DNA of 64,000 bases from NCBI GenBank assembly GCA_964403075.1, contig CAYOEV010000009.1, positions 1 to 64,000 on the forward strand, written 5' to 3'. The notes under the pieces are model-generated. The model was not told the DNA's origin. It searched no databases and saw only the letters and a list, made by a program, of their open reading frames with translations. Below are positions 45,027 to 54,047 of this stretch, one piece after another (the stretch's first letter is position 1; every line of letters starts with the position of its first letter). The position numbers and the translations under genes are program-made. Origin of the DNA: CAYOEV01 sp964403075. GTDB lineage: Bacteria; Bacteroidota; Bacteroidia; Cytophagales; Cyclobacteriaceae.

Positions 45027-45956
45027 ATGTCATCAGTCAAAATATTTGCAGGGTCAGGATCTATCAAACTGGCCGAGGCGATTGCCGATGCCTATGGCAA
45101 GCCGTTGGGCAAATGCACCTCACAGATATTTTCCGACGGAGAGCTCAATTTTGCCTACGATGAATCGGTGCGGGGATCTCACGTTTTCATCATCCAGGCC
45201 ACCCCTCCTCCTTCCGATCACATCATGGAGTTGTTGCTCATGATTGACGCTGCACGCAGGGCCAGTGCACGTCACGTGACCGCGGTGGTGCCTTATTTTG
45301 GTTATGCCAGGCAGGACCGTAAAGATAGACCCAGAGTGGCCATCGCGGCCAAACTATTGGCCAATATGATATCCGCAGCCGGCGCAGACCGCATCATGAC
45401 CTGTGATCTGCACGCCGGACAAATTCAGGGGTTTTTTGATATTCCCGTGGATCACCTGGACGGTTCTTATGTATTCGTGCCGTACTTGAAGAAATTAAAA
45501 CTTGAAAATATGGTGTTCGCGTCGCCGGATGTAGGTGGATCTAAACGCACCAGGCATTATGCCAAATTTTTCGAAGCTGATATGGTGATATGCGACAAGT
45601 ATCGCAAGCGTGCCAATGAGATCGCCTCCATGCAGGTAATTGGAGATGTAAAGGACAGGGACGTAGTATTGGTAGATGACATGGTAGACACCGCAGGTAC
45701 TTTAAGCAAAGCGGCCATTGTACTTAAAGAGAAAGGTGCCCGGTCTGTGCGCGCAGTTTGCACACATGGTGTCTTGTCCGGTGCAGCTTACGACAACCTG
45801 GAACAATCGGCACTGGAAGAATTGATCATTACCGATACCATTCCACTGCATAAAAAAAGTAAAAAAATTAAAGTGCTGACGATGTCCGACTTGTTTGCCA
45901 AAGCCATTCGCAAGGTACATGACAACGAATCTATCAGTTCTTTATTCATCAAGTGA
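45027..45956 (+). CDS. prs: ribose-phosphate pyrophosphokinase
   Basis: A protein of 309 residues, the normal PRPP synthetase length. It shows VPYFGYARQDRKDRPR in the ATP/flexible-loop region, the metal-binding segment CDLHAGQIQGFF, and the PRPP loop VLVDDMVDTAGTL. It makes PRPP from ribose 5-phosphate and ATP for purines, pyrimidines, histidine and NAD. The ATG at 45027 begins MSSVKIFAGSGS. It is followed by rplY after 18 bases, a neighbourhood seen in many bacteria. Confidence 0.97.
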   Translation: MSSVKIFAGSGSIKLAEAIADAYGKPLGKCTSQIFSDGELNFAYDESVRGSHVFIIQATPPPSDHIMELLLMIDAARRASARHVTAVVPYFGYARQDRKDRPRVAIAAKLLANMISAAGADRIMTCDLHAGQIQGFFDIPVDHLDGSYVFVPYLKKLKLENMVFASPDVGGSKRTRHYAKFFEADMVICDKYRKRANEIASMQVIGDVKDRDVVLVDDMVDTAGTLSKAAIVLKEKGARSVRAVCTHGVLSGAAYDNLEQSALEELIITDTIPLHKKSKKIKVLTMSDLFAKAIRKVHDNESISSLFIK

Positions 45957-45974
45957 ACAATTAAATTAAGTAAT

Positions 45975-46586
45975 ATGAAAAGCGTTGAGATTATAGGGTA
46001 TCAAAGAGCAAATCTCGGCAAAACTGAATCCAAGCGGCTTCGAGAAGAAGGTTTTGTCCCCTCAGTGTTGTACGGCGGTAAAGAACAAATCCACTTTTAC
46101 TCGCCAAATATTTTATTCAGGGAGTTGGTTTACACCTCCGACGCGCACTTTGTGCACCTGAACATTGAAGGTGACGAAAGAAAAGCCATCCTTCAGGATA
46201 TCCAGTTTCATCCGGTAAGTGAAATGATCATGCACGCAGATTTTCTGGAATTGTTCGACGACAAACCAGTGAAAATGAAGGTGCCCGTAAAAACCACGGG
46301 AACTGCTCCCGGCGTGCAACAGGGTGGTAAAATCGTCATGAAATTGAAGTACGTGACACTCAAGGCCTTTCCAAAAGACATGCCTGCTTTTGTTTCCGTA
46401 GATGTATCGAATCTGAATTTGGGTAAATCAATTCGGGTAGCCTCCATTGAGCGCAGCAATTTTGAAGTACTCAACAACGATCTGGTCACCATCGCTTCTG
46501 TAGAAACGCCGCGCGCACTTCGTGGTAAAGGAGTGGAAGAAGAAGAGGGTGCTGAAGCAGGCAATAAAGAAGCTGTTTCAGAATAA
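45975..46586 (+). CDS. rplY: 50S ribosomal protein L25/general stress protein Ctc
   Basis: A protein of 203 residues of the long TL5/CTC type. The 5S rRNA-binding L25 domain covers about 1-95 (GYQRANLGKTESKRLREEGFVPSVLYGG), and the C-terminal beta domain about 100-185 (VPVKTTGTAPGVQQGGKIV). An acidic tail (EEEEGAEAGNKEAVSE) ends the protein. It lies directly after prs, and a strong terminator follows. Confidence 0.95.
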   Translation: MKSVEIIGYQRANLGKTESKRLREEGFVPSVLYGGKEQIHFYSPNILFRELVYTSDAHFVHLNIEGDERKAILQDIQFHPVSEMIMHADFLELFDDKPVKMKVPVKTTGTAPGVQQGGKIVMKLKYVTLKAFPKDMPAFVSVDVSNLNLGKSIRVASIERSNFEVLNNDLVTIASVETPRALRGKGVEEEEGAEAGNKEAVSE

Positions 46587-46596
46587 TAAATTCAAC

Positions 46597-46619
46597 GGCG
46601 GGCATGGCCCGCCTTTTTT
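46597..46619 (+). terminator. intrinsic terminator after rplY
   Basis: GGCGGGC (46597-46603), loop ATG and GCCCGCC (46607-46613) followed by six T. It ends the prs-rplY transcript. The ATG in the loop is not a start codon for metG. Confidence 0.93.
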
Positions 46620-46648
46620 ATACCCATCATCCCATTGTAATTTCGCTC

Positions 46649-48694
46649 ATGCGCCAATTCAAGCGTCACCTGTTGACGGCAGCTTTACCTTATGCCAATG
46701 GGCCCGTTCATATTGGTCACCTGGCCGGCGTTTATGTGCCCGCAGACATTTACGCCAGGTACCTGCGCTTAAAAGGTAAAGATGTGGCTTTTATCTGTGG
46801 CTCAGACGAACATGGGGTGGCCATCACCCTGCGCGCCAAAAAGGAAGGGAAAACACCCAAAGAAGTTGTGGAGATGTACCACCAACAAATCAAAAGATCA
46901 TTCGAAGAATTTGGCATCAGTTTCGATGTGTATTCACGCACCTCTTCATCTGTACATCACCAGACGGCGGCTGGTTTTTTCACACAGCTACATACAAAAG
47001 GTGTACTGACTGAAGATACCAGCGGGCAATTTTATGATGAGCAGGAAAATCAGTTCCTTGCCGACAGGTACATAAAAGGTACATGTCCGAATTGCGCTTA
47101 CGACGAAGCCTATGGCGATCAATGTGAAAAATGCGGCACTTCACTTACGCCGAAAGAATTGATCAATCCGCGCTCCACCATCAGTGGAAATGCACCGGTG
47201 ATGAGACCCACACAACATTGGTACCTGCCCCTGGATCGGTATGAAAACTGGCTTGGGAAATGGATACTCAAAGAGCATAAAGAGTGGAAGCCAAATGTAT
47301 ATGGACAATGCAAAAGCTGGCTGGACAATGGACTGAACCCCCGGCCCATTACCCGAGACCTGGAGTGGGGCGTAAAGGTACCCCTTCCAGAAGCTAGCGG
47401 TAAAGTATTGTACGTCTGGTTCGATGCGCCCATTGGATACATCAGCGCCACCAAAGAGTGGGCCAGTGCGCAAGGTAAGAACTGGGAGGATTATTGGAAA
47501 TCTGAGGACACAAGACTGATTCATTTTATAGGCAAGGACAACATTGTTTTCCATTGCATCATCTTCCCAACTATCCTCCACGCGGCTGGTGACTACATCC
47601 TGCCCGATAATGTGCCGGCCAATGAATTTCTAAATCTCGAGGGTCAAAAGATTTCCACGAGTCGTAACTGGGCAGTCTGGCTTCACGAATACCTGGAAGA
47701 TTTTCCGGGTAAGCAAGATGTCTTGAGGTACGTACTAACGGCCAACGCACCTGAAACCAAAGACAACGATTTCACCTGGCACGATTTTCAGACACGTAAC
47801 AACAGCGAACTGGTTGGCATCCTCGGCAATTTCGTCCATCGGGCACTGGTTTTAACGCAAAAATATTTTCACGGAAAAGTGCCGGAACCAGGTGCGTGGC
47901 AGGCCATAGATGAAGAAGTGATGGCCGCTGCCAGGTTGATTCCCGGTAAAATTGAACAAGCACTCGAACAATTCAAATTTCGAGAAGCACTTTCCTCACT
48001 CATGGAACTGGCCAGGCTGGGCAATAAATACCTGGCCGAAACCGAACCCTGGCAGTTGATCAAGACAAATGAAGAGCGGGTAGCGACCATATTGCATGTG
48101 GCCCTGCAGATTGTGGCCGGCCTCGGATGTTTTTGTGCACCCTTTTTACCCGATACCGCCAAAAAATTGGCACATTTGATGAATGAGACAGCTCCTAACT
48201 GGGAGACAGCCAAAGCATTCAATCTATTGACTGCAGGAGAAGCCTTGCAACCACCCGGATTATTGTTCGAAAAAATTGAAGACCAAACCATTGAGCAGCA
48301 AATGGACCGATTAAAAAAAGGAGATCAACCTGAAGATGCAGCCGGTGAGGTGATAACGGCCTTTAAGAAAGAAATAAAATTTGAAGATTTTGCAAATATA
48401 GACCTGCGTGTAGGCACCATTACACGCGCTGAATCGGTACCAAAGTCAAATAAGTTGTTGCGATTTGAAGTGGACCTGGGACTGGAAAAACGCACCATTT
48501 TGAGCGGAGTAGCAAAGTTTTTTAGTCCGGAAGAAATGCTCGGAAAGCAGGTGGTGGTCATGGCCAACCTGGCTCCACGAAAAATCATGGGCGTAGAAAG
48601 CCAAGGGATGTTGCTCTTTGCAGAAAACGAAAAAGGTCAGTTGTTCAAAGTGTCTCCGGAACCTGAAGCTCCCAATGGATCTACTATCGCCTGA
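46649..48694 (+). CDS. metG: methionyl-tRNA synthetase
   Basis: About 681 residues from ATG 46649. An earlier ATG at 46604 lies inside the rplY terminator loop and is rejected. The HIGH signature is PVHIGHLAG, a knuckle zinc site has CPNC and CEKC (about 145-165), the KMSKS equivalent is KISTSR, and a C-terminal EMAP/Trbp111-like tRNA-binding domain covers about 575-680 (FEDFANIDLRVGTI). It charges tRNA-Met. The stop overlaps the next start by one base. Confidence 0.97.
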   Translation: MRQFKRHLLTAALPYANGPVHIGHLAGVYVPADIYARYLRLKGKDVAFICGSDEHGVAITLRAKKEGKTPKEVVEMYHQQIKRSFEEFGISFDVYSRTSSSVHHQTAAGFFTQLHTKGVLTEDTSGQFYDEQENQFLADRYIKGTCPNCAYDEAYGDQCEKCGTSLTPKELINPRSTISGNAPVMRPTQHWYLPLDRYENWLGKWILKEHKEWKPNVYGQCKSWLDNGLNPRPITRDLEWGVKVPLPEASGKVLYVWFDAPIGYISATKEWASAQGKNWEDYWKSEDTRLIHFIGKDNIVFHCIIFPTILHAAGDYILPDNVPANEFLNLEGQKISTSRNWAVWLHEYLEDFPGKQDVLRYVLTANAPETKDNDFTWHDFQTRNNSELVGILGNFVHRALVLTQKYFHGKVPEPGAWQAIDEEVMAAARLIPGKIEQALEQFKFREALSSLMELARLGNKYLAETEPWQLIKTNEERVATILHVALQIVAGLGCFCAPFLPDTAKKLAHLMNETAPNWETAKAFNLLTAGEALQPPGLLFEKIEDQTIEQQMDRLKKGDQPEDAAGEVITAFKKEIKFEDFANIDLRVGTITRAESVPKSNKLLRFEVDLGLEKRTILSGVAKFFSPEEMLGKQVVVMANLAPRKIMGVESQGMLLFAENEKGQLFKVSPEPEAPNGSTIA

Positions 48695-48942
48695 TGGAAG
48701 CTTTCGAACTATATCACTTCGATTACATAGACCTCTACAAGTTGTTAAAGATTCAGGGTTGGGTGTCTTCCGGTGCTGCAGCCAAAGAATGCATCGACGA
48801 GGGCCTCGTAGAAGTCAATGGCCAAGTGGAAACACAACGGAGGAAGAAATTGCGAGAAGGAGATCACGTGGTATTCGGTGACCATGAAGCCATGATCCAG
48901 AAGGAGAATAAAGACAGAGATAAACCTGATAATTTGTCTTAA
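48694..48942 (+). CDS. S4-like RNA-binding domain protein (YbcJ-like)
   Basis: A protein of 82 residues that is essentially one S4 domain: LYKLLKIQGWVSSGAAAKECIDEGLVEVNG followed by QRRKKLREGDHVVF. Small proteins of this type (YbcJ/YaaA-like) bind RNA; the target is unknown. The ATG overlaps the metG TGA by one base, and the next gene starts on the base after its stop, so the three are tightly coupled. Confidence 0.85.
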   Translation: MEAFELYHFDYIDLYKLLKIQGWVSSGAAAKECIDEGLVEVNGQVETQRRKKLREGDHVVFGDHEAMIQKENKDRDKPDNLS

Positions 48943-49848
48943 ATGAAAATGGCCGCCATTGACATCGGATCAAATGCTGTGCGGTTACAGATCACCAACG
49001 CCATTGCTTTCGAGCGAGTGGTTACCTTCAAAAAACTGGAATATGTGCGTTTTCCACTGCGCCTGGGTCAGGACGTGTTTTCCACCAACCGGATCAGTGA
49101 ATTCAACAAAGAACGCTTTTATAAGTTGATGCATGCCTATAAAAACCTCATTGATCTTTATGAGGTAGATGCGCTTTATGCCTGCGCCACCTCCGCCATG
49201 CGAGAAGCAGAAAATGGGTCCTTGATCACACGCCAGGTGAATGAAAAACTTCAGCTGAACATAGAGATCATCAACGGGCAGAAAGAAGCTGAAATGATAA
49301 ACCGGGTGATTCAGGTAGACCTTGATGACCGTCCTTACCTGCACATCGATGTGGGAGGCGGCAGCACCGAACTTAATTATTATAAAGGTAAAAAACGATC
49401 ATCCGCCTCCTTTCGACTGGGATCGGTACGGTCGCTGGAAGACCCCCACAACCAGGCCGAAAGAGAACGTCTGCGGGAGTGGATACTGCAGCAAAAAATG
49501 CCTCAGAAAAACTTAAAAGCCATCGGCACCGGTGGAAATATCAATAAGTTGTACGAACTGTCGCGAGATGCGGGGAAGGTTTCCAGAAAAGCCACAAGCG
49601 ACAGCCTCATACGGGTTGTGGAAAAATTGAAAAAAATGAGCCTTGAGGAAAGAATGAGCCAACTCCAATTGAATCCGGATCGGGCGGATGTCATAATCCC
49701 GGCATCCTCCATTTACCTTGAAGTCATGGCCACGGCCAATATCAATAAGATCATTGTGCCAGACGTCGGATTAAAGGATGGCATCAACATGATGCTCTAC
49801 GAGCAAAAAAACCCTACCCACGGAAAAGTCTTTTTGAGAAACAGTTAG
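48943..49848 (+). CDS. Ppx/GppA family phosphatase
   Basis: A protein of 301 residues. It has the two sugar-kinase/Hsp70-fold phosphate motifs, IDIGSNAVRLQI at the N-terminus and IDVGGGSTELNY near 130, with the catalytic glutamate expected near ATSAMREAENG. It is the short form without the C-terminal HD domain. It may hydrolyse polyphosphate or pppGpp. The ATG directly follows the stop of the S4 protein gene. Confidence 0.92.
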   Translation: MKMAAIDIGSNAVRLQITNAIAFERVVTFKKLEYVRFPLRLGQDVFSTNRISEFNKERFYKLMHAYKNLIDLYEVDALYACATSAMREAENGSLITRQVNEKLQLNIEIINGQKEAEMINRVIQVDLDDRPYLHIDVGGGSTELNYYKGKKRSSASFRLGSVRSLEDPHNQAERERLREWILQQKMPQKNLKAIGTGGNINKLYELSRDAGKVSRKATSDSLIRVVEKLKKMSLEERMSQLQLNPDRADVIIPASSIYLEVMATANINKIIVPDVGLKDGINMMLYEQKNPTHGKVFLRNS

Positions 49849-49889
49849 TTGGTAGGGTAGCCCATCTGTATGCTGTATTTAAATTAATC

Positions 49890-49897
49890 TACATTTG
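49890..49897 (+). promoter_or_regulatory. -7 element upstream of the ECF sigma gene
   Basis: TACATTTG matches TAnnTTTG and ends only 5 bases before the TTG start at 49903. If used, the transcript would begin at or next to the start codon. Confidence 0.4.
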
Positions 49898-49902
49898 GAT
49901 GC

Positions 49903-50421
49903 TTGAAGAACCATACCAAGTTTAAGATTTTGACAGCATCGGATTTAAGGGAATTGTATGAGCTGCATTACGAGGGAGTCCGTAGATTTATTTACTACAA
50001 AGTAGGTGACATGGACACTTCGGAGGATATTTTACAAGAAGTGTTCCTGAAAATCTGGACCAAGCGCAAAGAAATAAGAATAGATACGGTGAAAAGCCTC
50101 ATTTATACGATCGCTTCTAATTTGGTGATCAACCATTTCAATCACCAGAAAGTGGTCTTCCATCACCGAGAATCGACACCACAGACTACCTATGGGGCAT
50201 CGCCGCAATTCATCCTTGAAGAAAAGGAATATGAAGAAAAAGTCAATCAGGTATTAGCCAGCATTCCAGAGGGTTGCCGGGAGGTATTCCTGATGCATCG
50301 ACTGGATGACTTGAAATATGAAGAGATAGCTGATCGCATGGGGTTGACCGTTAAAGCCATTGAAAAGCGAATGAGCAAGGCCATTGCCATCGTGAAAGAA
50401 AACCTGGGAAGGAAATTATGA
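49903..50421 (+). CDS. ECF RNA polymerase sigma factor
   Basis: A protein of 172 residues. Region 2 is at about 14-80 (LYELHYEGVRRFIYYKVGDMDTSEDILQEVFLKIW), and region 4 about 115-165 (IPEGCREVFLMHRLDDLKYEEIADRMGLTVKAIEKRMSKA). It belongs to the FecI-like Bacteroidota ECF group that works with FecR anti-sigma proteins. The only start before region 2 in this frame is TTG at 49903. It overlaps the fecR-like gene by 4 bases and should activate a transporter operon, most simply the one beside it. Confidence 0.93.
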   Translation: MKNHTKFKILTASDLRELYELHYEGVRRFIYYKVGDMDTSEDILQEVFLKIWTKRKEIRIDTVKSLIYTIASNLVINHFNHQKVVFHHRESTPQTTYGASPQFILEEKEYEEKVNQVLASIPEGCREVFLMHRLDDLKYEEIADRMGLTVKAIEKRMSKAIAIVKENLGRKL

Positions 50422-51236
50422 AAGACCAAGACCAACTGACATCTTTTGAGCAACAACTGAAATATGCCCAGTTGCCGGAAGGAAAGGGTAAAGAAAAAAT
50501 TTGGGCCGCCATTGTAAATGAATTGCCGGGCACCCGGACTCATAGCGGTCAGAACCTTAGATGGTGGGCCGCGGCGGCAAGTCTGGTCTTAATGGCGTTT
50601 TTGAGCTATTTGTACTGGTCCAACGGTGTCTACAGCTATGCAACTGCACGCGCTGAAATGACCGCAATTACGCTACCCGATGAGTCAGTGGTTACATTGA
50701 ATGCCGATTCAAGACTGGAAGTGAGCAAGCGGTGGAACCGACAAGTGCAGTTGGAAGGTGAAGCTTTTTTCGAGGTGGTAAAAGGAAGCACCTTTGAGGT
50801 TAAGACGCCAAAAGGGATCGTTCAAGTATTGGGCACCAGCTTCAATGTGAACACCCGTGCGAACCAACTAACCGTACAGTGTAAAACCGGTCGTGTAGCT
50901 GTTCAGGTCCCAGTGATCAAACATCAATCCGTATTGCGACCCGGAGATGAATTCAAACTGGTCAACCAATCTCCACGGAAAATTTCGAACGATAGCGACC
51001 GGTATGGCAAGTGGACCGAGGGGGAATTTCATTTTGATAATGCGCCCCTCCAGACTGTCATGGACGAAATCAGTCGTCAATTTGATATTCCCATTGAATT
51101 GCAGCTCGAGACGCCTCGACAATTCACCGGATATTTTAAAAACACCACAATTAATGACGCGCTAGAGACGGTATGTCTACCGCTGGGGCTTACCTTTACT
51201 AAGGAAAAAGGTAAGTATCAGGTAGCTGCTCCATGA
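50418..51236 (+). CDS. FecR-family anti-sigma factor
   Basis: A protein of 272 residues. An N-terminal cytosolic part of about 45 residues precedes one membrane helix (WWAAAASLVLMAFLSYLYW, about 48-66). The periplasmic FecR domain reads LPDESVVTLNADSRLEVSKRW, then VKTPKGIVQVLGTSFNV. The C-terminal STN-interacting block FHFDNAPLQTVMDEISRQFDIPIEL is typical of Bacteroidota FecR proteins. It keeps the ECF factor inactive until the outer-membrane receptor signals. It overlaps both neighbours by 4 bases. Confidence 0.94.
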   Translation: MKDQDQLTSFEQQLKYAQLPEGKGKEKIWAAIVNELPGTRTHSGQNLRWWAAAASLVLMAFLSYLYWSNGVYSYATARAEMTAITLPDESVVTLNADSRLEVSKRWNRQVQLEGEAFFEVVKGSTFEVKTPKGIVQVLGTSFNVNTRANQLTVQCKTGRVAVQVPVIKHQSVLRPGDEFKLVNQSPRKISNDSDRYGKWTEGEFHFDNAPLQTVMDEISRQFDIPIELQLETPRQFTGYFKNTTINDALETVCLPLGLTFTKEKGKYQVAAP

Positions 51237-53881
51237 GAATTTGGGTCGTCTTCATCTTCTTTTCGGGTCCGTTTTGGTCCCAGGCGCAAGACACACTTTA
51301 TGAACTGAAGGCAAAGAATAAAACGCTTTATGCGGTCATTCAGGAAGTATCGCGGTCTTACAGGCTGAAGTTTGCTTATGACCCGGAAAAACTTCGTCAG
51401 GAATCCATCACCACAACCATCAGCGAAGACAACGAACATGAATTCATAGAAACGCTTTTTGCCAATCTTCCCTTCGAAATCAAGGAAAAGAATGGCGTTT
51501 ACCTAATCATACCTCAAAAAAAAACCAAAACGCAGCGTGTCTGGCTTTCCGGATGGGCAGAAGACGCAAAAACCGGTGAACCGCTTGCCTATGCACACGT
51601 GAGATGGGAGGATCAGGGCACCACGACCAATGCGGACGGGCATTTTACCTTGCTCCATACCGGTAGTGAACAACCGCTGAAGGTAAGCTATGTGGGTTAT
51701 GAAACCACCGAGACCGTAGTGGGCAAGCGCGCGCAGGAAATCAACATTCAGGTAAAAGAAGATCCTTCATTGCTACAGGAAGTGGTGCTTACTTCCGACC
51801 AGGTCATCGAATTGCCCTTGGCACCCTCCATTTACCGGCTAAATCCAAAAACTTTCAATAGCATCCCTTCACTGGGTGAAGTAGATGCCTTCAAATCGTT
51901 GCAATTACTCCCGGGTATTCGAGCCACTGATGAAACCACTTCCGGCCTGTCCGTGCGCGGCAACTCTCCCGAACACAATTTGGTCCAACTGGACGGCTTT
52001 ACGCTTTACCACCTTGATCATTTCTTTGGCATCTTTTCTACCTTTAACTCCAGCACCATCGGCAACATTGACATCTATAAAGGTGGTTTTGATGCACAAT
52101 ACGGGGGTAGAATTTCCAGTGTGGTAGATGCAAGGGCACGAAATCCCAATTTCAACGAGGTATCGGGGGGTGTAGGCATCAACCTGATGAGTGCAAATGG
52201 TTACCTAGAGTTGCCTACCACCAAGCAATCTTCCCTGTTGGTTGGTTTTCGACGATCGTTCATAGACATTTTTAAGACCGGCTTGTTCAAAAGTTTCCTG
52301 GCGTCCAACCGTGTAGATGCGCTGGAAGCACTGGAGCCTTCACTCAACGATGCCTTTGACCTGACCCCGCAGTTTTATTTTTACGATTTCAATGCGAAAT
52401 GGAAATACCGGCTCTCCAGTAATTCAGTGGTCGATTTTAATCTTTACCTCAGCAAGGATGATTATGAAGGCACCTTCGAGGCTGAAGATGAACAATCAAT
52501 CTTTGAAGTCACCGACCAGGCCATCTGGTCGAATCGGGGAATGAGCTTTAATTGGAAGCAATACCTCACTAGCAAATGGTACAGCGAATTATCGATTGGC
52601 CACTCATTGTACCGAAATACCGCCACCTATGTGAATGAAGAGACATTTTTTCAACCTGTCGTAGATACAAATACAGAATTACTACTCGGTCAAGACAGCA
52701 CGGTTAACTACTTGTCCTACGACAAAAGCAACGTAGTGGATGATTTATCAGTGAAAATATTGAATGACTTTAATTTGACTCCAGATTTTCGGGTGACCTT
52801 CGGAGCAGAAATCAATCAGTTATCTACTGACTACCGCTTAGGCTATTTTCAGGAAGATGTGGAAGATTATGAAAATTCAGCAACAATCACTTCCATCTTT
52901 GCCTCCAACCGCTACCGGTTGGGGCCATTCACTGCCAATGCAGGCCTGCGCTACGTGTATTATGATCTTACACGTGAACGCTTCCTGGAGCCGCGCTTAA
53001 GCATGAATTACCAGCTGCTGAAGAACTTACGTTTAAAAGCCAGCTGGACACAACATCACCAGTTTATCAATCGAATGGCCTTGTCACCTTTCGGTAACTC
53101 CGATCAGTATTATTGGGTGCTCGCCGACCGAGACGTATACCCCATATTGTCCAGCACACACGTAATCGCAGGCGCCGAATATACCCTTAGTCGCTGGACC
53201 CTCAATGTAGAAGCCTATGACAAAACCAGTAATGGCGTGTTGGAATCCGAATACGTAGTATTTGCTCCCCAAGTCAATGAGAATGTCAATATTGAAGATT
53301 TTGTTTATGCAGGTGAAAATAAGTCTACGGGCCTAGACGTCTTTCTAAAATATAAAAATGATAGACACGATGCCTGGCTGAGTTATTCCCTAAGCCGATC
53401 GGAAAACCAGTTTTCCACATTGAACCGTGGGCGCCCTTACCCGACCCTTCAGGACCAAAAACACGAAATTAATCTGGTAAATATTGTCAAGCTTGGCCCC
53501 TGGGAATTCGGCGCGGTGTTCATATATGGTTCCGGTAGGCCCTACACACCCAATGGGGGAATAAAGGAAAGTGGAACTGTCATACTCTACGACGTGAACC
53601 GAATCAACTCGCTCAGACTACCGGATTACCACCGACTCGATTTGTCAGCCAAGTATACGTTTGAGATGGGCCGATATACTGCACAAACAGGCCTCACGCT
53701 TTTCAATATTTACAACCAGCAAAATGCCAAGTCTCGCCGGTATGGCGTACGATACAATTTTGACGAGAACGCTGCAGAGGCTGACAACCTCGCCGCACAG
53801 GAAGCGTTCGTTCAAATCCTTGAACTTAATACCCAACTACTGGGCTTCACACCAAACTTCTTCTTTAACCTGCGTTTCTAA
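51233..53881 (+). CDS. TonB-dependent receptor with STN and carboxypeptidase-regulatory-like domains
   Basis: A protein of 882 residues. A signal peptide (MRIWVVFIFFSGPFWSQAQ) is followed by an STN signalling domain (about 22-95), a CarboxypepD_reg-like domain (about 103-185, LSGWAEDAKTGEPLAYAHV), the plug (LQLLPGIRATDETTSGLSVRGNSPEHNLVQLDG) and a 22-strand barrel ending in FFFNLRF. It is a transducer-type receptor in one coupled operon with an ECF factor and FecR. No SusD gene follows and it lacks the SusC length, so the ligand may be a siderophore, metal complex or other small molecule rather than a glycan. Confidence 0.93.
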   Translation: MRIWVVFIFFSGPFWSQAQDTLYELKAKNKTLYAVIQEVSRSYRLKFAYDPEKLRQESITTTISEDNEHEFIETLFANLPFEIKEKNGVYLIIPQKKTKTQRVWLSGWAEDAKTGEPLAYAHVRWEDQGTTTNADGHFTLLHTGSEQPLKVSYVGYETTETVVGKRAQEINIQVKEDPSLLQEVVLTSDQVIELPLAPSIYRLNPKTFNSIPSLGEVDAFKSLQLLPGIRATDETTSGLSVRGNSPEHNLVQLDGFTLYHLDHFFGIFSTFNSSTIGNIDIYKGGFDAQYGGRISSVVDARARNPNFNEVSGGVGINLMSANGYLELPTTKQSSLLVGFRRSFIDIFKTGLFKSFLASNRVDALEALEPSLNDAFDLTPQFYFYDFNAKWKYRLSSNSVVDFNLYLSKDDYEGTFEAEDEQSIFEVTDQAIWSNRGMSFNWKQYLTSKWYSELSIGHSLYRNTATYVNEETFFQPVVDTNTELLLGQDSTVNYLSYDKSNVVDDLSVKILNDFNLTPDFRVTFGAEINQLSTDYRLGYFQEDVEDYENSATITSIFASNRYRLGPFTANAGLRYVYYDLTRERFLEPRLSMNYQLLKNLRLKASWTQHHQFINRMALSPFGNSDQYYWVLADRDVYPILSSTHVIAGAEYTLSRWTLNVEAYDKTSNGVLESEYVVFAPQVNENVNIEDFVYAGENKSTGLDVFLKYKNDRHDAWLSYSLSRSENQFSTLNRGRPYPTLQDQKHEINLVNIVKLGPWEFGAVFIYGSGRPYTPNGGIKESGTVILYDVNRINSLRLPDYHRLDLSAKYTFEMGRYTAQTGLTLFNIYNQQNAKSRRYGVRYNFDENAAEADNLAAQEAFVQILELNTQLLGFTPNFFFNLRF

Positions 53882-53984
53882 TTTTCAATAACCTTTGCTA
53901 AATAACATCGTAGGCAATAATTAGTACCGAATATTAATTGGGAGTTAAAATATACGTCTAAAATTCAATACTCCTTGTTTTTGT

Positions 53985-53996
53985 TATGCATGCATA
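53985..53996. promoter_or_regulatory. palindrome 1 upstream of the acyl-CoA dehydrogenase
   Basis: TATGCATGCATA is a perfect 12-base palindrome, centred 33 bases upstream of a second, longer copy. It falls between a CCTTG (53973-53977) and TATATTCG (53998-54005) that resemble a -33/-7 pair, where a repressor would block polymerase. Confidence 0.65.
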
Positions 53997-54012
53997 CTAT
54001 ATTCGTTGCACA

Positions 54013-54034
54013 TTTAGTATGCATGCATACTAAA
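54013..54034. promoter_or_regulatory. palindrome 2 upstream of the acyl-CoA dehydrogenase
   Basis: A perfect 22-base palindrome with core AGTATGCATGCATACT (54016-54031), ending 13 bases before the dehydrogenase ATG. It shares the TATGCATGCATA core with palindrome 1. The pair looks like two operators for one dimeric regulator, possibly a TetR- or MarR-type fatty acid regulator encoded elsewhere. Confidence 0.75.
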
Positions 54035-54047
54035 TAACAGTTAAACA

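Noticed and set aside
46604..46648. Upstream ATG giving a 15-residue longer metG
   Set aside because: This ATG is the loop of the rplY terminator, and the extra residues precede the normal MetRS N-terminus.
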